DNA of 64,000 nt from Chitinophagaceae bacterium BSSC1 (GTDB taxonomy: Bacteria; Bacteroidota; Bacteroidia; Chitinophagales; Chitinophagaceae). Shown here piece after piece: positions 25,870 through 34,009 of this stretch (its first letter is position 1; every line of letters starts with the position of its first letter). Both the position numbers and the translations under genes were made by a program. Below the pieces are notes generated by a model, which saw only the letters and a program-made list of their open reading frames with translations, was not told the origin of the DNA and searched no databases. The stretch covers positions 1,674,001-1,738,000 of the forward strand of contig NKJC01000001.1 of NCBI GenBank assembly GCA_002256435.1, read 5' to 3'.

Positions 25870-26259
25870 TTAGATTTTTTTCTGAATTTGCCAATAATGA
25901 CCAAAAGGGTCTTTGAACATGCCTTGTCTATATCCATAATCATGATCCGTAGTAGGATTAATTTCTATGGCTCCTGCTTGGATAGCTTTTTGCATTACTT
26001 CCTCAACGTCTGGAACAAATAAGCCAATAATGGCAGTAACTCCCTTTGCACTGATTGGCTCAAGCGCATCTCGCATGGTTTCGTGTACATGGAAAATAGC
26101 ACCATTGATTACAAGCTCTGCAACATGAATACTCCCGTCTTCATTCCTAAAGCAGAAGTTTTCAGTTGCGCCAAAATCTTTGTAAAAATCAATCTGCATA
26201 GTCCCTTTAGGAATATGCAGCTCGGGAGCAAAATGAGTTGTTTCTTCGTTATTGGTCAT
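25870..26259 (-). CDS. VOC-superfamily protein (YdeI-region third copy)
   Basis: A 129-residue VOC-fold protein. TMQIDFYKDFGATENFCFRNEDGSIHVAELVINGAIFHVHE and VMQKAIQAGAIEINPTTDHDYGYRQGMFKDPFGHYWQIQKKI carry the ordinary motif (YRQGMFKDPFGHYW) found in PhnB-type and phosphonate-type VOC proteins. It has no recognised substrate. It lies between the RibD-type reductase and the rhodanese lipoprotein on the same strand and completes a set of three VOC proteins in 10 kb. Confidence 0.86.
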   Translation of the reverse strand: MTNNEETTHFAPELHIPKGTMQIDFYKDFGATENFCFRNEDGSIHVAELVINGAIFHVHETMRDALEPISAKGVTAIIGLFVPDVEEVMQKAIQAGAIEINPTTDHDYGYRQGMFKDPFGHYWQIQKKI

Positions 26260-26287
26260 ATTATAATAATCATAGGGAAATTACTCT

Positions 26288-26908
26288 CTATTTCTTGTTT
26301 AGTTTATATCTTATATGAGTGGTCAACTTTGACGGTATAACTTCTTCAATGTGTAACTCATATTTGTCCTTATCAATACCTTCAAAAAGCCTAATACCGC
26401 TGCCTAAAAAAACTGGTGCAATGTGAATGAAAAACTCATCCACTAGACCAGCATTCAGAAATTGCTGGATAGTGTTTGCTCCACCTTGAATCCTAATGTC
26501 TTTTCCTTTGGCAGATTGCTTAGCCTTGTTCAAGGCGCTTTCTATTCCATCATTGATGAAGTAAAAACTGGTAGTTCCTTCTTGAATCCAAGGCTCTCTT
26601 ATTTCATGAGTTAACACATAGACATCAGCTTTATATAGGTCATTTGGCCAACTGGCTTCGCCTTCTTCAAACATACGCTTACCCATAATATAGGCACCTG
26701 TGCGTTCTATGGTCTCTCTAATAAATGTGCCATCAGATCCATCTTCTTTACCACCGTCAAAACCCAAGTGTTCCCAGAAAGCTTTCTGAGCAAACATCCA
26801 GGAATGAATTTGACCTGAAACGCCACCCATTGGGTTTTGAGGACCTCTGTTATCACCTGCAAAGAATCCATCAAGAGATATGCCGCTGTCAAAGATTATT
26901 TTGCTCAT
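26288..26908 (-). CDS. RibD C-terminal / dihydrofolate-reductase-like protein
   Basis: A 206-residue protein with the RibD_C fold: KIIFDSGISLDGFFAGDNRGPQ at the N-terminus, then TGAYIMGKRMFEEGEASW, VYVLTHEIREPW and IRIQGGANTIQQFLNAGLVDEFFIHIAPVFLGSGIRLFEGI. The GGANTIQQFLNAGLVDE motif binds NADPH in this family. Such stand-alone members are predicted NADPH-dependent reductases and occur in the same kind of gene groups as AHSA1, ArsR and VOC genes. The substrate is unknown; this is not the true folate or riboflavin enzyme on the visible evidence. Confidence 0.9.
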   Translation of the reverse strand: MSKIIFDSGISLDGFFAGDNRGPQNPMGGVSGQIHSWMFAQKAFWEHLGFDGGKEDGSDGTFIRETIERTGAYIMGKRMFEEGEASWPNDLYKADVYVLTHEIREPWIQEGTTSFYFINDGIESALNKAKQSAKGKDIRIQGGANTIQQFLNAGLVDEFFIHIAPVFLGSGIRLFEGIDKDKYELHIEEVIPSKLTTHIRYKLNKK

Positions 26909-26933
26909 ATTTTAATCTGGATATTTTTGGGTG

Positions 26934-27497
26934 TTATATAATTTCCAAAGGTTTATCAAGAAGGTCATTTGAATTACTCAAATGGTAGCTTATCAAGTTA
27001 GTATGAATTTCATCAATTTTATTGGAATTCAGAAAGGATAATTTCTCTAGCAGCTTGATTGAACTTTGATTGTCTTTATGAAGATATGCGTCAATTCTTT
27101 GAACTTGAATAGTATTGAATGCATAGTCAATTACTTTTTCAGCCGCTTCTTTCATAATGGCTTGTCTTTGAAAGTCTTGCAAAAGTTCAAAACCAATTTC
27201 GCAACTGGATCTTTCTTCTGAAAAGCCATAAAGACAAATAGTGCCAACCATCATATTCCTATCTCTTAAACATATTGCCCAATATAGTGCGATATGCTTA
27301 TCAATATTCTCATTAATCCTTTTTATAAAAATCCTTGCATCATCAATGCTGTTGCTGGTTTCCCTGTTAAGATATTTATTAATTGCTTTGTCAGAGCACA
27401 ATTTGAAAATTTCTTGATCATCAGTTATAGCCAATTGCCTGAGCGTGAGTCTCTCAGTTGTCAAGATTGGGTAAGATGAATAAAACCTGTTTAACAT
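26934..27497 (-). CDS. GNAT-family acetyltransferase (RimJ/RimL-like)
   Basis: A 187-residue enzyme from the ATG at 27497 (a TTG at 27512 adds five residues). ILTTERLTLRQLAITDDQEIFKLCSD and NMMVGTICLYGFSEERSSCEIGFELLQDFQRQAIMKEAAEKVIDYAFNTIQVQRIDAYLHKDNQSSIKLLEKLSF give the RimJ/RimL pattern. The acetyl-CoA loop is QRQAIMKEA, where the usual Q/R-x-x-G-x-A/G motif has Ala in place of the central Gly. Target is probably a protein N-terminus or small amine. It follows the AHSA1 gene within about 25 bp. Confidence 0.87.
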   Translation of the reverse strand: MLNRFYSSYPILTTERLTLRQLAITDDQEIFKLCSDKAINKYLNRETSNSIDDARIFIKRINENIDKHIALYWAICLRDRNMMVGTICLYGFSEERSSCEIGFELLQDFQRQAIMKEAAEKVIDYAFNTIQVQRIDAYLHKDNQSSIKLLEKLSFLNSNKIDEIHTNLISYHLSNSNDLLDKPLEII

Positions 27498-27523
27498 GAT
27501 GATATATTCCAATTTTATAATTT

Positions 27524-28021
27524 CTATTTTGATAAAGAAGCTAACAGATTTTCCAGATTTGACATAGACATCTTAAATCCTTGTGTGAAGCCCATTTCAA
27601 TCATCTTTTCCATTCTTTCAAGTGATTCATTATAAATATTAATTTTCACTGTAGTTGTTCCATTTTCTTCGGTGAAACTATGATCCCAATCTGAACCGGG
27701 TAGCTGGGGATTTTCATCCTTATCTGCAAAAGCATTGTGCAGTTTGAAGTTGGTTTTTGGGCTAATGGACGTGTATTTCTGAAGTGCCCAGTGTTCTTGT
27801 CCTTCTGGACTTACCATTGCATAAAATCTTCTTCCTCCTACTGTAAAATCCATCACTTTTGTTTTAGCAGTCCAAGGTTTAGGTGCCACCCACTGGTCTA
27901 AAATTTCAGCTCTGGTAAATGCATCCCATACTAAGGATAATTCAGCATCAAATTCCCTTGTAATGAATACCATTTTGGCTGCTTTATCTACGACAAAATC
28001 AAATAATAAACTGTTTTTCAT
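27524..28021 (-). CDS. AHSA1/SRPBCC-domain protein
   Basis: A 165-residue protein. [66 protein letters not shown] is the AHSA1/SRPBCC signature (the hydrophobic ligand-binding START-like fold), ending with a helix [22 protein letters not shown] take the ATG at 28021, which shares one base with the arsR stop (TAATG); a longer frame to 28105 lies inside arsR. ArsR-AHSA1 pairs are very common. The protein probably binds a small hydrophobic ligand, with the ArsR protein as its regulator. Confidence 0.92.
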   Translation of the reverse strand: MKNSLLFDFVVDKAAKMVFITREFDAELSLVWDAFTRAEILDQWVAPKPWTAKTKVMDFTVGGRRFYAMVSPEGQEHWALQKYTSISPKTNFKLHNAFADKDENPQLPGSDWDHSFTEENGTTTVKINIYNESLERMEKMIEMGFTQGFKMSMSNLENLLASLSK

Positions 28022-28338
28022 TATTTCTGTTTTTTTAGTGTTTCTAATACATTGTCTAATTGATTGAATTGTGATTCCCACATTTTCTTGAGCTTCGCTA
28101 CCCAATTATCAAATTCCTGCAACTTTTTTGGATTAAAGTGATAATAAATTTCCCTACCTGATTGCTGTGGTTTAATTAAGTCGCATTCCTGTAATATTTT
28201 AATATGCTTAGATACTGCTTGCCTACTCATATCAAACTTTTGAGCCATGGTATTGGGAGTTAAAGCCTGAACAGCAATTAGCATTAAAATAGCCCTACGT
28301 GTTGGGTCAGCTATGGCTTGAAATATATCTGTTTTCAT
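28021..28338 (-). CDS. ArsR-family transcriptional repressor, AHSA1-linked
   Basis: A 105-residue winged-helix regulator. [75 protein letters not shown] has the DPTRRAIL entry and the recognition helix [12 protein letters not shown]. It has no metal-binding CVC motif, so it is not an arsenite/cadmium sensor; it belongs to the AHSA1-associated type whose ligand is unknown. It is coupled to the AHSA1 gene. Its promoter is overlaid by a 42-bp nested palindrome that should be its own operator (autorepression). Confidence 0.93.
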   Translation of the reverse strand: MKTDIFQAIADPTRRAILMLIAVQALTPNTMAQKFDMSRQAVSKHIKILQECDLIKPQQSGREIYYHFNPKKLQEFDNWVAKLKKMWESQFNQLDNVLETLKKQK

Positions 28339-28356
28339 TTTTTAATAATTAAATAC

Positions 28357-28398
28357 GCAACTAATAGGTTGCAAATATATATGCAACCTATTAGTTGC
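28357..28398. promoter_or_regulatory. Nested double palindrome, ArsR operator
   Basis: Two 17-bp arms, GCAACTAATAGGTTGCA and TGCAACCTATTAGTTGC, are perfect inverted repeats around an 8-bp AT spacer. Each arm is itself a dyad, GCAAC-N6-GTTGC, so two equivalent ArsR dimer sites face each other. The -7 box sits in and beside the spacer, and one arm fills the -33/-7 gap. Confidence 0.85.
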
Positions 28399-28403
28399 GC
28401 AAA
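28372..28403 (-). promoter_or_regulatory. Bacteroidota-type promoter of arsR
   Basis: Read on the minus strand, TTTG (28403-28400), a 20-bp spacer, then TATATTTG (28379-28372) match the Bacteroidota consensus (TTTG about 20 bp before TAnnTTTG). The -7 box ends 34 bp before the arsR ATG. Confidence 0.75.
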
Positions 28404-28482
28404 TATTTTTTCATTTTTTTATCGATTTGTTTTTTGCCCTTTTATCTCAAAAGTTCAGTCTTATGTGGGAGATGGCTAATTT

Positions 28483-29520
28483 TTATTGTAGCAGAAAGTT
28501 TGTTATTTCACTGATATACATTTCATGCTGTTCTATATTGATGAAATGTCCAGCATTGGGTACTAGTACAAATTTGTGTTTAGGAAAAAGACTTAAATAT
28601 TCATTTGTTGCGCCCCAGGGTTGATTATCACATTGACCTTTCATAATTAAAACTGGCATATTTGTGCCATTAATTTTCTCTCTGAAATCTTTAAGTTCCA
28701 GTATACTTTTATATGTCATAATACTTGAATAAAATCCACTAGTACCTCTATTTGCCAAGTTTATAGATGTATCACATAAGGCAGATTTGCTTGCTTTTCC
28801 ATCAAGATAGGTGGCATATTCATCAACTTCTTTATCCGAAGCCATTTTTTTACCAAATCGACTGGCTAAAAAGGTAATTGCTTTAATTCGAATATTAGTG
28901 GATGATTCATTTGCAGCCTTATTTGTATAAAGTGGAGCCCTTAATTTAATGCTATCAGGTGCTGGTTTATTTATTTGATCAAAATTTATTGGATAAATAG
29001 GGCCAGGGCTTACAAAAATAACTTTGTCAATCCGATCGGGGTGCTTTGATAAGAATGCAGCTGCTAATACAGAACCCCAAGACTGCCCAATTAGTATCAC
29101 TTTTTTTGAATTGGTTTTGGTAATTATTTCATTTAAGTCATCTATCTGTCTTTGAACGGTATATTCAGAAATATCACTTAATCTGCTTGATGCACCGCTA
29201 CCAACTTGGTCATAAAAGTATAAATCAAATCCATTGGCACTTAGCGGTTTTAGATCCTCAATTATTCTCTTAGAAATAGCACCACCTGGCCCGCCATGGA
29301 GATAAATGATTGGAAATGGTTGTTTTTCTTTTGAACCGGATGATAAATAAGTGTAACCAATACTAGATCCTGTAGGCAACTGCCAGTATGAAATATTGAT
29401 ACCTTTTTCTATAGAAGCTATATTGTATTGCCTAGGCCAGAAAACTTTGTACAAAAAAACAATAAGAAAAATTAAAAGAGTCCCCCGAATAGTCCAAATT
29501 ATAATCTTGTTCTTATGCAT
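28483..29520 (-). CDS. Membrane-anchored alpha/beta hydrolase (prolyl iminopeptidase-like)
   Basis: A 345-residue protein with an N-terminal signal/anchor helix (IIIWTIRGTLLIFLIVFLYKVFW). The alpha/beta-hydrolase core shows the oxyanion motif PIIYLHGGPGGAISKR, the FDLYFYDQVGSGASS strand and the nucleophile elbow VILIGQSWGSVLAAAFL (Ser in GQSWG), with the final His in VPNAGHFINIEQ. HGGPGG and GQSWGS are typical of proline iminopeptidase-type enzymes (S33). It is probably a periplasmic peptidase or esterase. It has its own space of 140 bp before arsR's promoter. Confidence 0.86.
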   Translation of the reverse strand: MHKNKIIIWTIRGTLLIFLIVFLYKVFWPRQYNIASIEKGINISYWQLPTGSSIGYTYLSSGSKEKQPFPIIYLHGGPGGAISKRIIEDLKPLSANGFDLYFYDQVGSGASSRLSDISEYTVQRQIDDLNEIITKTNSKKVILIGQSWGSVLAAAFLSKHPDRIDKVIFVSPGPIYPINFDQINKPAPDSIKLRAPLYTNKAANESSTNIRIKAITFLASRFGKKMASDKEVDEYATYLDGKASKSALCDTSINLANRGTSGFYSSIMTYKSILELKDFREKINGTNMPVLIMKGQCDNQPWGATNEYLSLFPKHKFVLVPNAGHFINIEQHEMYISEITNFLLQ

Positions 29521-29683
29521 TTAAAAAGGGTTTTATAAGTTTACGCATAAGGTCCAAGTTTTGCTTTGGTTTCAAAAAAACCGTCTAATTGCCTAGTATT
29601 CCTGAAGTTAGTATTTTTTAATAAAGTAGTCTAGCCTCACTTACAGCAATATCAATTCCTTATGCAGCTAAACTTGATTTAAT

Positions 29684-29712
29684 TTTGATTTAAGCTTATA
29701 GGCATATATTTG
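29684..29712 (+). promoter_or_regulatory. Predicted promoter of the 31-residue basic protein gene
   Basis: TTTG (29684-29687), 17 bp, then TATATTTG (29705-29712) match the Bacteroidota -33/-7 elements on the plus strand. The remainder of 29521-29821 holds nothing else I can assign. The implied leader before the small gene is about 100 nt. Confidence 0.45.
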
Positions 29713-29821
29713 TTTCTTAAAATCTGGCTGTACAGTTGCCGCTTCTGAAGGGACAATATGTAAAAGGGATGAAACTCTCTACAGCTTGAGTAAATTATTC
29801 ACTAATCTTAAATTTAAATCC

Positions 29822-29917
29822 ATGTCAAAAAAGACAGCTGAACCTAGGAAGAATAAGCCTACTAAAAAGAAAAGTTCTGCGCAGAAGAAAGCAGATCCTA
29901 AGAAAAAAGCACGCTAA
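29822..29917 (+). CDS. Very small lysine-rich basic protein (31 residues)
   Basis: A 31-codon reading frame, ATG at 29822 to TAA at 29917. The product starts MSKKTAEPRKNKPTKKKSS and ends ADPKKKAR: about 42% Lys plus three Arg, no hydrophobic core, with PKKK/PTKKK motifs like short nucleic-acid-binding tails of histone H1-like or ribosome-associated proteins. It is the only plus-strand gene in 12-37 kb. It lies between a promoter-like element and a clear hairpin terminator, so it is probably expressed. I do not recognise a family. The alternative is that the transcript is a small RNA and the reading frame is incidental. Confidence 0.55.
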   Translation: MSKKTAEPRKNKPTKKKSSAQKKADPKKKAR

Positions 29918-29932
29918 GGAAAAAAAATTAAG

Positions 29933-29961
29933 AGCCCGGTTCATAGAACTGGGCTTTTTTG
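29933..29961. terminator. Hairpin terminator after the small basic gene
   Basis: A 10-bp stem AGCCCGGTTC / GAACTGGGCT (one G-T pair), loop ATA, is followed by TTTTTT on the plus side. On the minus strand a run of T also follows, so it can serve the DUF5990 gene on the other strand too. Confidence 0.88.
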
Positions 29962-29995
29962 TGTCAAACACTTGTTATTCGCCTGGCCGGTCAGA

Positions 29996-30427
29996 CTATT
30001 TGTGTCTAAACCATCCTTCAAAAGGCTTTACCGTTGCAAAGGCAGGTTTGCCGTCTTTATTTCTCCCGGGGATATTACAGGACCACAAATACTGGTCTTC
30101 ATCAGTTTGTATATTTTCAAACGCAGCTTCAGGAAGAGGAACTTTTATGCGACCGTTCCACAGCGCTCCTGTTTGTTCAGCATAACTGCCAATGCCAATA
30201 TAAATAAAGCGGTTCCCTTTTGGGCCTTGTACAAAAGGACCAGTAATAGTGGGAGCTGATTCATTTATCTCTTTTATCTGAATAGTGAAATTAAATTTGA
30301 GGTCATGGCCGCTTCCTAATTGTCCTTGCACGGTCTCGTAGTCATGACCCTTGCCCATCTGTAAACCATAACGGGTTCCCTCAATAGGATTTTGGAGCAC
30401 TATCCTCAAATTAATTTCTGTAGTCAT
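29996..30427 (-). CDS. DUF5990-family protein
   Basis: A 143-residue cytoplasmic protein. INLRIVLQNPIEGTRYGLQMGKGHDYETVQGQLGSGHDLKFNFTIQIKE followed by PTITGPFVQGPKGNRFIYIGIGSYAEQTGALWNGRIKVPL matches the DUF5990 family, common in Chitinophagaceae and Flobacteria-type Bacteroidota. No function is known. It is likely monocistronic with the two-way terminator at 29933 marking its end. Confidence 0.82.
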   Translation of the reverse strand: MTTEINLRIVLQNPIEGTRYGLQMGKGHDYETVQGQLGSGHDLKFNFTIQIKEINESAPTITGPFVQGPKGNRFIYIGIGSYAEQTGALWNGRIKVPLPEAAFENIQTDEDQYLWSCNIPGRNKDGKPAFATVKPFEGWFRHK

Positions 30428-30456
30428 GTGCTAGGAATTCCAATTAATGAGAAATT

Positions 30457-30804
30457 TTAGTTGGGCTTAATACTAGTTAATAAAACAATTCTATTTTTAT
30501 CAGTATTTGTTAAAACTAGCCATGGTTTTGCACTTGTTTTTCTTATATCATTTCCTTTCATTGCAAATTCTTCCTGCTTGTTGTCAGCAATATAAATTTC
30601 TGTACCAACGGGTAAACTATATTCTTTAATACTATTCGGGTCAACATTGCTTACCCTTGTTTGACCTTTTCCATCAGGAGTATATATTATTAGTGAAAGA
30701 TGGTAAACATCTTTGTAGTCATTCTTAAAACTTATTTTAATGTTGTCTTGTCCAAAAACGGAAAGATTTAAAAATGTGAAAATGCATAGAATTACTAGTC
30801 TCAT
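30457..30804 (-). CDS. Small secreted protein of unknown function
   Basis: A 115-residue protein from the ATG at 30804 (a TTG at 30825 is possible), with signal peptide MRLVILCIFTFLNLSVFGQ. The mature part is a small beta-rich domain (NIKISFKNDYKDVYHLSLIIYTPDGKG...VGTEIYIADNKQEEFAMKGNDIRK...PWLVLTNTDKNRIVLL) that looks like an immunoglobulin-like or lipocalin-like sandwich. I do not recognise a named family. It has no close partner gene. Confidence 0.6.
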   Translation of the reverse strand: MRLVILCIFTFLNLSVFGQDNIKISFKNDYKDVYHLSLIIYTPDGKGQTRVSNVDPNSIKEYSLPVGTEIYIADNKQEEFAMKGNDIRKTSAKPWLVLTNTDKNRIVLLTSIKPN

Positions 30805-30863
30805 ATAGAATATTTTAAAGTTCAAGGAGTATACGAATAAACAGGCAGAATAGTTTTATTTTC

Positions 30864-31343
30864 TTATTTTTCAAATCCTACTATTTCAAACCATGCTATT
30901 TTAGGTCTAAATTTTGGATAACCGTTTACAGTGCGAAACATTTTTCGTTCCTCAGTAAAATCCCACCACTTTTTATTTTTGTCTTTTGTATTTGCAAAAT
31001 CCACCACTAATCTAAATTGATCTTCAACACAAGGATCTGTCCAATAACCTTTTTTCAGTTCATATTCGTCTGTCAGCTTAGCACCGTCTTTGTGCTTTAG
31101 TTCCTTGAGTGAATAATAACCTAAGAACACAAGATCTTCGGCAAACTTTATCCCAACTGTAGGAACGGTTTGAAATTCTGCTAATGCATAAATTTCTTTT
31201 GCTCTATCAGCAGTAGCGTTTAAAAAGACTTCCAATTCGTCAGTTGCAAAGTCAAGAATGTTAGCAATTTTGATTTTATGCTTTCTCAAATTTGCTTTTT
31301 CAATATCAGTCAGCGGAAGTTTTATGTTTGACTTATTTTTCAT
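30864..31343 (-). CDS. Helix-hairpin-helix (Cdd1/'pathogenicity locus') protein
   Basis: A 159-residue protein. The central part, AEFQTVPTVGIKFAEDLVFLGYYSLKELKHKDGAKLTDEYELKKGYWTDPCVEDQFRLVVDFA, matches the Cdd1/PF11731 family: a helix-hairpin-helix motif (TVPTVGIKFAEDL) that binds nucleic acid backbone. It contains the conserved Asp-Pro-Cys (DPC) segment. These proteins are predicted DNA-binding, with no defined role. It overlaps the TrmH-type gene upstream by 11 bp, so the two are cotranslated. Confidence 0.82.
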   Translation of the reverse strand: MKNKSNIKLPLTDIEKANLRKHKIKIANILDFATDELEVFLNATADRAKEIYALAEFQTVPTVGIKFAEDLVFLGYYSLKELKHKDGAKLTDEYELKKGYWTDPCVEDQFRLVVDFANTKDKNKKWWDFTEERKMFRTVNGYPKFRPKIAWFEIVGFEK

Positions 31344-31953
31344 CTAAGGCAATTGGAGGATCTTTTTTCCTACCCTTTTTATTTAATTTCTGAAATGCCC
31401 TTCTTTGCTTGGTAATTTCATATAAAACAATACCAGTTGAAGTAGCAAGATTCAAGCTTTCTACAATTCCATACATTTCAATGTTTACACAAGCTACGCA
31501 GTGTTCAATTACCAAGTTGCTAACACCTTGAGATTCATTTCCAAACCAAACAGCAAGCCTCTTTTGCGTAAAATCAGCTTCTTGTAGAATTACATTCGTC
31601 TTTCCCTTTACATGTGGAGAAGTAGCAATTGAAATAAATTTATTTTTTTCAAGATGGGCTAAACAGTCAACTGTTGTTTTGAATTCTTTTACAAACGTCC
31701 ACTTTACAGCTGACACAGAAGTTTTTAATAAACTTTTAGATTTTCGAATTTCCTCCCAAGTTGAAGGGTTTTGATTTCTGCTATTAACTATATAAAGTTT
31801 CTCAACTCCAAGCGCGTTTATGTTTCTAATTACTGTACCTATGTTTTTAGGATCTGTAGGTTCTTCGAGTACTGCAATTAAATTTTTACACCTTCCTTCT
31901 TTAATCTCATCTGCTTTTTTCCTTAAACTACTTTTTGATACTTCGTTTTCCAT
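31333..31953 (-). CDS. TrmH/SpoU-family RNA 2'-O-methyltransferase
   Basis: A 206-residue SPOUT methyltransferase with the three family motifs: DPKNIGTVIRNINALG (motif 1, N-x-G-x-x-x-R), LAVWFGNESQGVS (motif 2, F-G-x-E) and VNIEMYGIVESLNLATSTGIVLYE (motif 3, the S-AdoMet knot). It has no N-terminal L30e-like domain, so it resembles the compact TrmH type acting on tRNA rather than 23S-rRNA RlmB; the target is an inference. The basic tail (LNKKGRKKDPP) may bind RNA. Confidence 0.9.
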   Translation of the reverse strand: MENEVSKSSLRKKADEIKEGRCKNLIAVLEEPTDPKNIGTVIRNINALGVEKLYIVNSRNQNPSTWEEIRKSKSLLKTSVSAVKWTFVKEFKTTVDCLAHLEKNKFISIATSPHVKGKTNVILQEADFTQKRLAVWFGNESQGVSNLVIEHCVACVNIEMYGIVESLNLATSTGIVLYEITKQRRAFQKLNKKGRKKDPPIALDEK

Positions 31954-32024
31954 TCGAATACTGTCTTATTTAAAATTACGCCTAACGCTTAAAAGTAGGG
32001 ATAACCCATTTTCACTCTTCACTA

Positions 32025-33971
32025 TTACCATCCAATCCCATAGTCCTCCCCATTATTAGAACTTCCGCCCCAAAGACTGCCGTGTTTCCAGTCAAAATAA
32101 ATGGCGTTGATGGGGCCGCTGGTGCGGTCACCTAATGTTATTTGATAACCCATTTTTTTCAAATTGGTTTTGAGTTCTTCTGAAGCATTGCGGGGCAATA
32201 GAATATTTCCGGCGCGGGGTATACGGTCTGATAATTTGCTTCCACCCAGTGAGAGCCAGAGTTGGTTGGTATTAAAATTAGCGGCTTCGGTGGCTTGTTG
32301 AACCGTCATGCCAAACTCTACCATGTTTAAGAAAAATTGCAAGAGATTTTGATCCTGTGTATCGCCACCCTGTACACCAAAACACAAAAAGGGTTTGCCC
32401 TCTTTTAATGCCAAACTTGGTGTGAGTGTTACGCGTGGTCGCTTGCCTGGTTCCACCACATTAAATGGATCAATGGTGCTATCCAACACAAAGCTCTGCA
32501 TTCTTTGACTCATGCCTAGGCCTGTTCTTCCTGCTACTGTTGCTGGCAGCCATCCCCCGCTAGGGGTAATAGAAACTACCCAACCAGATGTGTCTGCTGC
32601 TTCTACCGTTGTAGTACCGCGCCAAAGCCTGTCTTGATAAGCTTCTTCTGAACTAGCAAAAGGATAAGATGATGTAGGTGCAAGCATGGCCAAATCAGAT
32701 GTGTTATTTTGTTGCAAGTAGGTTTGATCATGTTTGGGTATGGCGGTTCCCTGTTGCAAACTGGTATCAGTTAACGCAGCCCTTTTTTGCAACAAACTCA
32801 AATATGGATTGGACTTGCCTTCATAAGGATAAGGATCTCCCGGTGCAGCAAATGCATTGTTCTTATCAGGATTTATTTGGCTGGCGCGATGTCTAGCGTA
32901 TTCCTTGCTCAACAATCCCTGCATGGGTTCTGCTGGTGGAAAATAGGGATCGCCATAATAAAAATCCCTGTCCGCATAAGTCAAGTTCATGGTCTGATAC
33001 AGGGTATGAATATAACGCGTGCTATTATAGCCCATAGACTTGAGGTCTATATTTTCTAGCATATTCAAACTCTGCAAGAGCATAGGGCCTTGGGTCCACT
33101 GAGATAATTTGTATACTTCAATGCCTTTGTAATTCACGTGCAAGGGTTCTTCTACACGGGGCTTCCATTTGGCCAAGTCTTCTAGTGTAATCAGACCACC
33201 TTGTTCCTGTGCACCACGTACAAATTCTTTGGCAATATCTCCTTTGTAAAAACGGTCAAAAGCCGCCATGATGGCTTCTTTGCGGCTCTTTTTATTTTTG
33301 AGTGCAGCTGTTTCTGCTTCTACCAATTTGGTTAGGGTGGCTAACAAATCTTTTTGTACAAAAATTTCGCCCGCTTCTGGTGCTTCTCTTTTTTCTCCTA
33401 GGTGGGTTAGAAAAATGGCTTTGGAATAGGGCCATGTTTTAATCATGTCTTTGCCGCGTTCCATACTATTGGCGGTTTGTGCATCAATAGGATATCCGGC
33501 TGCCAATTGCATAGCAGGTAGCAATACCTGTTTCAAACTCATGGTTCCAAACTCACTGAGCATATAACAGAGTCCGCCAACAGTGCCTGGTGTGGTGGCT
33601 GCTAGTGGTCCGTATTCGGGAGGAAATTCGTAACCCTTGCTTTTGAAAAATGCTACCGTAGCTCCTGTGGGTGCTACACCCATGGCATTAATAGCAATGA
33701 CTTTCTTGGTCTTTGGATTGTAGATCAGGGCCTGTGTTTCTCCGCCCCAACTCAACACATCCCACATGGTGCATGTGGCACCTAGCATGGCGCAAGCAGC
33801 GTCTACCGCATTTCCTCCTTGTTGAAAAATCTGGGAACCAGCCGTGGCTGCAAGGGGTTTGCCCGTGATAGCCATCCAGTTTTTGCCATGCAGTGGTGGT
33901 TTCTGCGTTTGTTGTGCTTTTACAGATACCAATAGTAAGCAGCATGCCAAAAAGCCAAAGCCGTATTTCAT
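32025..33971 (-). CDS. ggt: Gamma-glutamyltranspeptidase
   Basis: A 648-residue precursor with a signal peptide (MKYGFGFLACCLLLVSVKAQ). The large-subunit start has AATAGSQIFQQGGNAVDAACAMLGA, typical of GGT. The predicted autocleavage and Thr nucleophile lie at LWRGTTTVEAADTSGWVVSITPSGGW, and the small subunit has GLGMSQRMQSF and a glycine-rich FGVQGGDTQDQNLLQF motif. The usual GTTH is GTTT here. The enzyme hydrolyses or transfers gamma-glutamyl from glutathione and related peptides in the periplasm. It is a separate unit; the gap to the TrmH-type gene is 71 bp. Confidence 0.92.
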   Translation of the reverse strand: MKYGFGFLACCLLLVSVKAQQTQKPPLHGKNWMAITGKPLAATAGSQIFQQGGNAVDAACAMLGATCTMWDVLSWGGETQALIYNPKTKKVIAINAMGVAPTGATVAFFKSKGYEFPPEYGPLAATTPGTVGGLCYMLSEFGTMSLKQVLLPAMQLAAGYPIDAQTANSMERGKDMIKTWPYSKAIFLTHLGEKREAPEAGEIFVQKDLLATLTKLVEAETAALKNKKSRKEAIMAAFDRFYKGDIAKEFVRGAQEQGGLITLEDLAKWKPRVEEPLHVNYKGIEVYKLSQWTQGPMLLQSLNMLENIDLKSMGYNSTRYIHTLYQTMNLTYADRDFYYGDPYFPPAEPMQGLLSKEYARHRASQINPDKNNAFAAPGDPYPYEGKSNPYLSLLQKRAALTDTSLQQGTAIPKHDQTYLQQNNTSDLAMLAPTSSYPFASSEEAYQDRLWRGTTTVEAADTSGWVVSITPSGGWLPATVAGRTGLGMSQRMQSFVLDSTIDPFNVVEPGKRPRVTLTPSLALKEGKPFLCFGVQGGDTQDQNLLQFFLNMVEFGMTVQQATEAANFNTNQLWLSLGGSKLSDRIPRAGNILLPRNASEELKTNLKKMGYQITLGDRTSGPINAIYFDWKHGSLWGGSSNNGEDYGIGW

Positions 33972-34009
33972 AAGCGTAGTTTAGTAGTTACCAAATTACG
34001 CAGAAATTT

